This document shows positions 1-8,105 of a stretch of 64,000 nt of DNA, one piece after another; the stretch's first letter is position 1; every line of letters begins with the position of its first letter. Source of the DNA: Collybiopsis luxurians FD-317 M1 (Eukaryota > Basidiomycota > Agaricomycetes > Agaricales > Omphalotaceae); NCBI GenBank assembly GCA_000827265.1, contig KN834769.1:357996-421995 (forward strand), written 5' to 3'. Below the pieces are notes generated by a model that did not search any database, had not been told where the DNA came from, and saw only the letters and a program-made list of their open reading frames with translations. Made by a program: the position numbers and the translations under genes.

Positions 1-290
1 ATACTACGAACTTTGCTACGTCATGGTACTTGTAGCAAAACACTGAAATTGGTATCGCGCAGAAATACACAACCTGTACTTTCAGTTGCATCCTCAGTAC
101 TACAGTAGTGTGTTCAGTTTTTGGGCTAACCTTATCACTTCCATGTAAAGGTAAATCTCCTTGAGTTTCCATAGTCTAGCCCTCCTTGCTTTCAGCCCTG
201 ATTGCCAGTCTCCTTGCAAATCCGAGCCCACATTCAATGTTAATGTTAAATGGTGACCGAGATGTCCCATTGGCATAGATGCCGTGTCCA
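1..290. repeat. 3' flank of an NLR cassette (left edge of array)
   Basis: This stretch resembles the sequence found downstream of other NLR copies, around 33930-34110, 43040-43110 and 48950-49090. Shared words include TGTACTTTCAGTTGCATCC and a GGGCTAACCTTATCACTT block. No gene is visible here. The simplest reading is that another NLR cassette lies just left of the window. Confidence 0.55.
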
Positions 291-761
291 CCTATTTTGG
301 TATAGTAACCATCCTGGGATGAAGCAAGCCCCTAATGTATCTTGCTTCATACCAGGTGTGTATAGTAATCCTACTTTATGTGTTGTATCCCCTAACATAT
401 CTTCAAATCATTGCAAAAGCGGTCTTGCAAAACTCTATCTCATTGAGGATTGTACGGCAGCTTAGAAGGCCTTGCGGAACAAGTACAAACCCAATAATAC
501 TCTTTCCGCACTTACCATTATGTAACAAATAATTGGGAACTATGTCAACCTGGTGACAGTCCTGTTGCATGGCTCAAAGTCATGATCTAATTCTATAGTC
601 ATCTTCAATACATACACTGCGGTAAACTGGGAGTTTTTCAGTCAAAAACTACTGTAATTAAATACAGGTAATAGTAATATTTTTTGCCTGAAAAAGGATC
701 CAGAAATAGTTAGGTTTCACTCACAAAAAAAACCCTTATGGGAGAATAATATATAGTTGGG
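291..761. other. No gene recognised
   Basis: AT-rich sequence with only short unsupported open frames. I see no coding homology, RNA gene or repeat here. Confidence 0.5.
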
Positions 762-1910
762 CATTTAAGTCATAATTTAAAAACATGCACTTTTTCCATC
801 AGAGACTGTATCTTTTTTCTCGATACAATTGCCACATGGGCCAAAGTTGTCAGTCTTCCCTCCCTTCCTTTTCATCATTTTTGCTAGTCCTGGTACGACT
901 GTGCTTTTCATAGACCTGTGGAACCGCTCCATATCAGGAGTCAAAACATTTAGCACTGGTACTCGATGCATTGGCCCAACAATACTCCCAGTTTGACCAA
1001 GGATTCCAACTGGAAATAGCACCGGCTCAGGGTGACAGGAACACTCTGATGATGAAGATTTTAATGCTCAAATATGGTCTTTGCCTATTCCGATGCGATG
1101 CACAGATTGTTGGAGATAGAGATACAGCCTCAATTGTTCCGCGAAGATTATCCTATCGTACCAGTGCTCTTTCGGCCGTTTCTTACTTACCATTTCACTG
1201 ATTGTCTTATTGTATTGCCAATTTCTTATCTGTATGTAGAGTATATAGCATACAGAAATTTATTCGATAACTTTGCGCGTTTGCCAAGGGTTTCGCTATA
1301 AAATTGGATTCCGACCGAACTCTAAAGTTTAATCCAACACAGATTGTATCTGCCCTCCTGGATAATGAGTTAAGCTCAGTTCAAGTTGAAAACATATTAC
1401 ATTCTCCCTGGCTCTGTCCACCTATCCTGCCCTTGAATCAGATCAATTCTGGTCCTGAAGTATTCAGGTCAGGGCTTCATTCCAACACTGTCACCATTGA
1501 ATTTGTGGAATGTAACAAGCACATTGTGCTGCAATGTCTGCAAATTCTTTGACAACCATACCACAGTTCCAAGCAAGTTTGGACCTATGCCATGTTTGAA
1601 TGGATCAACCACTTGGTGAAATATCCACATTCATCTTCAGACCAGACTGAGATTCTTCAAGCTTTGATGCAAAATCTTTTCATTATACAAACCAGTGAGG
1701 ATGCAAGAAAAGCAATTGCATGGGCCGAGGTATGAGGCTTTAACCAATTTTCTTTGTAAAATTCTTCCCTGCTTTTCTAGGACTCTGGATATACTGGGCA
1801 GATCAAGGGTCTTTGTGAGCGATTCCAAGAGCTTGAGTACTTGTGGGGGCCATCGTGCTTCGCACGTGACATGTACGAGTCCGAATACCTTTCCAGAAAA
1901 TAAGTAGCTG
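762..1910 (+). pseudogene. NLR copy L: 3' fragment (exons 3-5) of a NACHT-NLR gene
   Basis: This fragment matches the 3' half of the intact minus-strand NLR at 26344-28954 (end of exon 3, exon 4, exon 5) and is the outer end of the left arm of the large inverted duplication. It has no N-terminal motif and no NACHT domain. Exon 4 is split by a 232-bp solo-LTR-like insertion at 1108-1339. A TGA near 1550 interrupts the frame where the intact copy reads through. The last codons run into a transposon-like 3' end with the hairpin CGTGC-TTC-GCACG at 1854-1866, exactly as in the intact copy. It is not expected to make an NLR. Confidence 0.85.
1108..1339 (+). mobile_element. Solo LTR-like insertion with 5-bp target duplication
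   Basis: A 232-bp block begins TGTTGGAGATAG and ends AATCCAACA, so it has canonical TG...CA ends with the short inverted repeat TGTTGGA/TCCAACA. It is flanked by CAGAT on both sides (1103-1107 and 1340-1344). The paralogous exon 4 on the minus strand near 26.9 kb lacks the block and has CAGAT once, which gives an empty site. No internal retrotransposon genes are present, which is typical of LTR-LTR recombination. The family is unknown. Confidence 0.8.
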
Positions 1911-1911
1911 A
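1841..1911 (-). mobile_element. Old Helentron-like 3' terminus fused to NLR copy L
   Basis: On the minus strand the sequence ends TCGGACTCGTACATG, then a hairpin (GTGC/GCAC arms), then GATGGCCCCCACAA. This is nearly the same terminus as the complete element ending at 4120. It abuts NLR exon 5. The inverted copy near 26360-26406 has the same junction, so this insertion is older than the inverted duplication. Confidence 0.55.
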
Positions 1912-2327
1912 ATGGTCAATTCCAAACTGTCATTGCTCAACCACTGCCTAGTGCCGACAAAAATTCATTGTTACGAGTCCGGAATGAAATGAAGGAATCG
2001 TCCTTATGCGCGGTTTGTCCTTTTTCCCACGGTCCTATCTATACCCTGGTTTTATCCCCATATTTGGATGTGTCACTTTTTGTGACTGATGTTATGCATG
2101 TGACCTTCTCATCTCTCGACCTTCCCTACCCTTTGTCAGGGTCCGCCTTTTGCAAATGTACTTTCCCCGTTTTGTTTGTCCTGCGTTGCTTGCTGTATAG
2201 CTAGTCGGTACTTAGCCCGCTGGCTTTCCTTCCTCAAATATCCTGTGCTCCCGCTCTTTGTAGGTCGCTATACAGTCTTGCAGGCTTCTCTAGCTTCCGT
2301 ATCTGTGGTTTTTCTCTTTTGATTTCC

Positions 2328-2372
2328 ATTTCTTTTTTTTGTTTTTTGTTTTTTTTTGTTTTTTTTTTTTAA
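2328..2372 (+). repeat. T-rich tract
   Basis: A run of T interrupted by single G residues, with pyrimidine-rich sequence around it, inside the Helentron-like segment. It is simple sequence and no function is evident. Confidence 0.7.
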
Positions 2373-2935
2373 TTTCTATTTTCTGTTTCTGTCTCCACTT
2401 GCTGTATGCGGGCGCGCTTTTGCTTGCGAGTTGCATCTACATCTCTTGCCTCCCCCTCCCAACTCCTGCTGCCGATTTCATTTAGTCGCTACCCAATGCA
2501 TTCTTGATGTGTAATTCCCAGTCCTATGTCCCTATTTCAAAATTGGAGAGGGTCCTGTCTGTCTTTTCTCTCTCTCTTTTTCCATTTTTTTTGCTCCTCT
2601 CTTATTTACATTACTTGTTTAGGTCAACAATCTTTTCAACTATTATTTCAATGTCCACTGAGCACCCACCCGAAAGAAATCCAATCCACATATAAAGCTG
2701 AATTCCGTATCAAGATCCCCTTGGTTACTGTACTTCTCAGGCAAAGCCACAACACCCACATTTGTACATGAAGCTCAGAGGTTAATTATGAATAAATTTT
2801 CTTGGTCCAGTGTGTACATCTCAATCTGTTGTTGTGGGTGAGGAGAATTCCTCTGAGGTCTAAGGCTGTGTCAGCACAAGTTACCTTGCTACTCTCATTT
2901 GTGTATATAGGGACCCTTGCCCAGATATCAAAGGC

Positions 2936-3349
2936 ATGGCTCATATCTTGCAGTATTCCCCTCCTGGTCTTTCTGCTGAACAAATGGCTGTTCTGCTCAG
3001 TGCTACAACTGCTGTGCCACCTCCGCCTCCTAAGCATCCTGCATCTGTCCCCAGTAAACCTCAGCATAGGCAACTGAATCAATGTTCGCTATGCCACATC
3101 TCCCATTCAGTGTCCAAACCACTCAGAAAATGCTCGGCATGCCCGATAGACAAGTATTGTGTATGTTGGAATCCTCCTTACTGGATCCTTTGTCTTACAT
3201 TTGTTTGTATACAGAGTTGCAAATGTCAAAGGAAATATTGGCTATTCCACAAGGAAAAATGTGAGCGTAACATGTCCAATCGAGCTTTGTGGGTGCCGGG
3301 CCAGCACATCGCTGTCGAAGCTCTGCGAAAATTTGTAGCAAAACATTGA
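2936..3349 (+). CDS. Small MYND-type zinc-finger protein
   Basis: MYND fingers bind zinc and usually mediate protein-protein contacts. Exon 1 is 2936-3160 and exon 2 is 3215-3349. The intron 3161-3214 (54 nt, GTATGT...ACAG) leaves the frame open. The spliced protein has about 119 residues: a Pro-rich N-terminus with a run of five prolines, then the finger with all expected ligands. These are CSLC near residue 50, CSAC, KYCS joined across the intron to CKCQ, a Trp, and the closing H-K-E-K-C. Nothing follows except about 25 residues, so there is no SET domain or other partner domain. It lies inside the Helentron-like element and may be captured cargo. I infer expression is possible; nothing proves it. 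Confidence 0.7.
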   Translation: MAHILQYSPPGLSAEQMAVLLSATTAVPPPPPKHPASVPSKPQHRQLNQCSLCHISHSVSKPLRKCSACPIDKYCVCWNPPYWILCLTFVCIQSCKCQRKYWLFHKEKCERNMSNRALWVPGQHIAVEALRKFVAKH

Positions 3350-3404
3350 CTGACTATTGCTTGAGGTGTTTTTGAGGCCTTCAAACTCTGCACCCATCCC
3401 CATG

Positions 3405-3610
3405 TTGTGGATAATGGGTTATGAGAGTGAATAATGGACTTGTTAGTGTTGGCTCTTCTCGGAGCCTTATATACCTAAGTACATAGTATCTAGAATGTTC
3501 TAGTAAGTACTGTAAGTATCTACTGTAAGTATCTGACTAATGTCTGTAGATGAGTAAGAAAGACTATAGAATGATATGGAAACTCAGAGAATATTCTATA
3601 ATGTTCTACA
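3405..3610 (+). mobile_element. LTR-like fragment
   Basis: It begins TGTTGTGGATAATGGGTT and contains GAGCCTTATATACCTAAG, which closely resembles the reverse complement of the 240-bp element at 26076-26315, including a TATA-like core. The 3' end near TTCTACAAG is imprecise and I see no target-site duplication. It may be a truncated or diverged solo LTR of the same family. Confidence 0.45.
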
Positions 3611-3623
3611 AGCTTCTTAGCTT

Positions 3624-4001
3624 GCACTTGCATTCAAGCTGAAATCTACAACACCCCAGCAGGCTTTTCATGAGGTGTTGGTTGTCTATGTCTCGGATCG
3701 CTGTCACCTTTTTCCTGGAAGCCATGTTCATCGAGAGACAGCGTTCTATGTGACTGACATTAAGATTGCAGAGGTGGGACCGGTTGCAGATATTTTGCAG
3801 GACAAGGTTGTTCATGTGAACAGGAATGCTCGCTCCATCAGTTTGAAGGGTTCTGTATTTGTTCTTATCATGTGCGGAGACTTGGCTATTAGTGTACATT
3901 CGGCTGTGGACTTTGACACTGCCATTTGGGAAATCGCAGGAGTTAACAACAAGTGGAAGAAGAAAATGATGATGTTCATGAACAAAGGCATTGCTGTATA
4001 G
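3624..4001 (+). CDS. Unrecognised ORF fragment inside the Helentron-like element
   Basis: An open frame of roughly 125 codons ends at TAG 3999-4001, but I see no convincing ATG in frame near its start. The upstream stop lies just before about 3624. The sequence is protein-like, with alternating hydrophobic positions such as VTDIKIAEVGPVADILQDK and a basic end (KWKKKM). I do not recognise a family. It could be the 3' exon of a captured host gene whose 5' part is missing, or chance coding left after decay. Confidence 0.35.
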   Translation, partial: ALAFKLKSTTPQQAFHEVLVVYVSDRCHLFPGSHVHRETAFYVTDIKIAEVGPVADILQDKVVHVNRNARSISLKGSVFVLIMCGDLAISVHSAVDFDTAIWEIAGVNNKWKKKMMMFMNKGIAV

Positions 4002-4469
4002 CGCTGGTATTGAATATATGCTGTGTATATAGTGTGTATACCTCGTCTATACATTTGTCTCATAGAAGTGTCCGGACTCGTACATGCCGCGCGCGAAGCG
4101 CGATGGCCCACAACCCACAAGTGATATTTCTGTACTTCTTGTAATTCCTCCAAAACTCTAGGCTGAGTCGGAGGTGAGAGGACAACTCGGATTGTAGGCA
4201 GGGGGTCAGATAGAGATCACATACACACACATCATTCATGATCGTCAATGTGTATTGTGGTCTGCTTACAGGAGACTAGATAGAGATTAAATTTGGCGCC
4301 TAAGCAGGTGCCCCGCAACCTTGACATTAACCTTGACCTTGTAAATAGTATGCACTATGGCTTCACCGGAAATGGACAAATGAATCAATGGAACTGTAAT
4401 GGAGGATGAATATACATGACTGACCTAATGGCGACCACAAATTTTTAAAGAACTTACCAACTATTGCTT

Positions 4470-5640
4470 TCTCAATTCCCACTACTCAACTGTTGGACTC
4501 AAGTTTGAGATACTAGTTCGCACCGTAGATTGCCAAATTGATGCAAAAGTACAATATCCCAAAACAACGGAGAAGAAAATTGAGGTGCAGATTCCAGAAG
4601 CAAGTAGAGAGTCATAAGTCAATGAGTTGGTGCGTCCATCCAACGAGACTTGGCAGTATGTGAAGGATTGGCCGAGCTGGCACAGGGTCGAGGATGAGGC
4701 TTTCTCTACTCTGACAGACAACTGGATCTCTTCAGTTTTCTTGACGGTGCTGCTCTACTGAGACTATGCAGAACGTCGCATACCATGTGTTTGAATACAC
4801 AAAATCGGAAGAGAAAATTCCTCATACTTTAGAATTCTCTCTTTCAAGCCATCTCTACGAACTCATCAACCTCGTATCTCCGAATACTTTTCTAAATACG
4901 ACTGAAGTCTGAGAGTATGGTTGTGACCTATTGCTGGCCAAAATCTCGGGGTCGTTCTAGTACAGTCTGTACGATGTTACCCTCCAAGTAGTTGCGCGAA
5001 TACAATTACACCTTGCGTGAAGGATTTGTATAACGTATGTGTCAACGTTCAATACAAGGTGTTTCATCTGACTTTTCCTTGCCAGACCGTCAACTACACT
5101 CCGTCTTAGATTGGCGTTAATAAGATTGGGATAGCAGTGTTGCAGGATACCTAGAACAAATCGCTTCCTTGTTCGACCTGACTACGTGTATGCACAAGTT
5201 CCCTGCCGCAGGCCACCAATGCAACTTTCACCATAGAATTAGTCAACGGAGGGCAGAATACTCACTTCTCAGAATGGCCCTAGTGTAGAAGCTAACTTAG
5301 ATGTTCAGTTTGCGACTGGTTGTGCCTCTCTCGATGTAGCCGCTCAAGCTCAAGGCCGATGCTTCCAAATCTTTGTCAATGGAGCAGTGAATCCGTCAAC
5401 GGTACTTGGTGTTGCTCGCCAACCTTTGTAGGTGTTGTTGCTCTTCTTAACGACTTCAAATTGGCAAAGGATGGGGCTACGCCTGGGTTCCCTTACTCAC
5501 CGTTGTGGGCCAACCCCAGAGCGTTTAGTGACAGGATCTGGAACACTCAATTTCGTGAATTTTCACTGGGCTGTCATTCGAGAAGAAAATGTAGAATGAA
5601 TTGGCAAGAACGGATCGACAACCATACGCAGTAGTTGACG
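4470..5640 (+). pseudogene. Sedolisin (S53 / tripeptidyl-peptidase-like) pseudogene
   Basis: Sedolisins are secreted Ser-Glu-Asp carboxyl proteases made with an N-terminal prodomain. In changing frames this stretch shows the end of a prodomain (YHVFEYTKSEEKI, then LSSHLYELINLVSPNTFL, 4780-4900), then ATFTIELVNGGQN and DVQFATGC near 5230-5330. It ends with NGTWCCSPTFVGVVALLNDF around 5400-5455, the region of the catalytic Ser motif (normally GTSxSSPTF). The serine motif is altered and the frame shifts several times, so it is dead. It lies downstream of an NLR copy, as do the sedolisin remnants at 40733 and 54447. Confidence 0.75.
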
Positions 5641-5889
5641 ATCAATATCGATATACGCATGTCCACTTTCCATATTAATTCTTCTCTAGCTTGTGCCTCT
5701 CTTCTACTTCTCCCAATTCTGCGTTTAGACTCCCACTGAACGTTATTTGGTGTTGGATCCCCCTCTCGATGTTCGAGTCTGAATGGATAGATATTTGGGA
5801 TTGGGAAGGATGCAGTGCGGACATGGCAGAGGACAGGTTGAAAGAGAGGCCATTGACCTCAACTGGGTCCCATTAGTCCGGGGCAAGAA

Positions 5890-6600
5890 TGACGAATAGT
5901 ATGTTCTCGTTATAAACAGTATTCGCGAACATACGTGGAGGCGCAGAGAAGTTCCCACAAATTGAGTAGCAGTTGCCCTCTCCACCCTTTCACCATCTGG
6001 GATATCCTCTATTCGATATGAGTAATAAAACGAATCGACGAAGTCAGCCACAGCCTTCTTGTACCTCCTCCATGAATCGTTACCCTTTTGATCCATGATA
6101 CGAATTCGTACGGATGTACGTCGCCATGACACCGTGTACGGCGGACAAATAAGGTTGTATATCGGTTTCGGTGATGAACGGAGGAACGCAAAACATCGTT
6201 TCATAGGAGTTATAGTTCGGGATTGTTTCGAACGAGACAGGAGACAATATTGGGGAGGTAGACGGATTGACAGACGGGCTCGAGTTCTTGGCGGGTTTTG
6301 AACGGAATTAGCGGGAGAAGGTTCGCGGGAGACGCCTGAGATGGGCCATTGGACAGTGAGGAAGCCTCGGATGCGGTAACGTCTGGGGTTGCGATATTCC
6401 TGGGTGAAATGGATTCGGTTACCGTAATGAAGTTTTCTTTTGAGTTACCGTCCAGGGCCCGTAGTTCTTTTTCGTGTCATTCGCGGACGGCAAGTGGAAA
6501 ATGCTGTACATGTTATGAGGACTTCATGAGAGATGAGTAGCGCATGAACAAATGGCGGTTGTGACTGGGGTTAATAATCGCCGTTCAACGTGCCTGGCCA
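5890..6600 (-). pseudogene. Mitochondrial ribosomal protein uL23m-like pseudogene (left copy)
   Basis: On the minus strand, in pieces across frames, it reads like the uL23m family: a YNSYE..FC.PPFIT...YLSAVHGV core, then RIRIMDQKGNDSWRRYKKAV and FVDSFYYSYRIEDIPDGE. Fungal uL23m (MRPL23) binds rRNA at the exit tunnel of the mitochondrial large subunit. Stops and frameshifts break the frame. The inverted copy at 23480-24240 keeps the core in one frame. Identification rests on remembered family pattern. Confidence 0.6.
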
Positions 6601-6639
6601 TGGAGGCTCAGACTAGAGTAAGAGAAAAACGATACCGCC

Positions 6640-7740
6640 CGAATTCATCGGCAACCTGTTCACCATCTTCGTCTTCATCGTCGACCTTTACAACGGGAGG
6701 GGGAGCAACCTGAGGCTGAGGCTGAGGCGGATGCGCTAGAAGCCCACTAACTTCACCATCGCTATGCTATCTTCATCTTCATTGTCATCTACTTCTACCT
6801 CTGTTGTAGTCTTGAACCCTTACATCAGGGAATTGAGTCCTGAACCTGAGCATCCAGGAGTGCCGGGCAAAGTAGCTGGAAGGGGAGGGCGGCGAAAAGG
6901 TAAGCCAGATCTGGATATGCTAGTGCTGAAGAAAGAGGTAGCTGAGGAACTGTTGTGCAAAGTAAAAGAGGCAGGGACTGTTAGCAGGGAAGCCGAGGTC
7001 TGGCTCCCGAAACTAATGGTGATGGATGTCGTTGAAGAAGGGGCAGCAGAGGCTGATTACGCTTCCGTTTAGGGAAGAGGAAACACAAAACGATATGCTG
7101 CCGTTCTGGCGTCAGGCCGGAAGAATGAAGCTGGCGGTAGGGGCGTGCGAGAGGATCAGGCACTGCAATTGGGAGTAACATCGAACGGGTCCGGATCAGG
7201 CCTCTGATCTTGATTATCGGCCTTTACTTCCATTCCGTCTCGGTGCGGCCAATCCTCCTCTTCATGACCTCCACTGATAGATTTCGACGCCACATCTCAC
7301 CGACCTCGACCATCCTTCTCTTTGCCTTTGTCCGACCTGCCCTCGCTCTCATATCCGGGAATTAACATCCGTACGCTAACCCGCTGGACGAGGCACTGTG
7401 ACGGCTTGAGGTGTTGGCTGCTGGAGAGCCTGCGGAACTTGCAAGAAATCCTACCGCTGCTACTGCACGGCAGCGTTGTCGTCTTCATCGAAGAACCCAG
7501 GGCTAGTGTTTTAGGCAGTGCATTCGTGAAGAAGAAATATTGCCACACTATGAGGGTAGGAATGATTTGTCCCGTAAAAACATGGGCAGATAGGGGAATC
7601 CAGACTGGATGCCTTACAATTCGATCCAGGAGAGCGTAGACGGCAGTACTCGAAGGGGAAGATAAGAATGAGTAAACTCGATGACTTGTAGAATCCGAGT
7701 TCGGATGCTTTGGACACATTTAAGGATGACCCGGCTGCCG
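6640..7740 (-). pseudogene. Doa10/Ssm4 relic R1, divergent to NLR A
   Basis: Read on the minus strand, 7680-7490 encodes AVYALLDRIVRHPVW and FTGQIIPTLIVWQYFFF, which matches the membrane stretch following the RING-CH finger in relic R3. A Pro/Ser- and acid-rich linker follows toward 6760. No RING finger is left and the frame changes repeatedly. Doa10/Ssm4 (MARCH6 in animals) is a polytopic ER/nuclear-envelope ubiquitin ligase. This relic points away from NLR A (start 8106), with about 370 bp between. Confidence 0.7.
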
Positions 7741-8105
7741 GTTACTGATTTTTGACCTACAGTCAGTACTGAGTACGGTCAAGGAAGTAAGTAGATTGTT
7801 TATATGACTCACATTGAACTTGCCGTTTAGAAATATGTTATCCAGGACTATAGCCATACTATTGATACCACGAACATGAGCAAAGCGTAAGAGCGTTGCT
7901 GTATGAACCGCTGGAGCGCAAGCGAAACTGCGTCTATCGGTAGTAAACGGTACAAGAAGAATTCAACAATCTAACGTTGCTCGCACAGCTTACTAGTCGG
8001 TCCGGGACCACCGGTCTTGACCCTAGTAATTCAACACATTATATTTTAGCTCTGGCGTTTCTTTCTCACTCAATAACCTTCCTTTCTAGCTTTCTGCCCT
8101 GATAA
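7741..8105. promoter_or_regulatory. Intergenic region upstream of NLR A
   Basis: No gene is visible. The last 60 bp before the NLR start contain CTGGCGTTTCTTTCTC and a pyrimidine-rich stretch. Related words occur just upstream of NLR copies B, E and F (GGCGCTTCTTTC, GGTGTTTCGTTCTC, GGCGCTTCTTTCTC), suggesting a conserved 5' UTR or promoter block. Confidence 0.45.

Larger units (their letters stand above)
1972..4120 (+). mobile_element. Helentron-like 2.15-kb insertion carrying a MYND gene
   Basis: The other arm of the inverted duplication, near 26030, runs straight through this point, so the empty site reads ATTCATTGTGATATTTC. Here 2149 bp are inserted, flanked by GT on both sides (1970-1971 and 4121-4122). 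The 5' terminus TACGAGTCCGGA recurs inverted as TCCGGACTCGTA at 4071-4082, about 38 bp inside the 3' end. A perfect hairpin CGCGC-GAA-GCGCG (4090-4102) follows it. Asymmetric terminal inverted repeats plus a subterminal hairpin are reported for Helentron/Helitron2-type elements. No Rep/helicase is present, so this would be non-autonomous. It contains a T-rich tract, a MYND ORF, an LTR-like piece and an unknown ORF. Confidence 0.6.
4121..6600. repeat. Left arm of large inverted duplication (core part)
   Basis: This sequence is repeated in reverse complement at about 23560-26035. By eye around nine in ten bases agree over the sedolisin part. Together with 762-1970, which pairs with about 26030-27245, the left arm is about 4.4 kb excluding later insertions. 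It continues with weaker similarity through the Doa10 relic to about 7740, which pairs with about 22200. The arms are separated by about 15-17 kb. Confidence 0.8.

Noticed and set aside
100..1022. Short open frames on both strands at the left edge
   Set aside because: They overlap NLR fragment L in other frames or lie in AT-rich spacer, and show no protein-like pattern.
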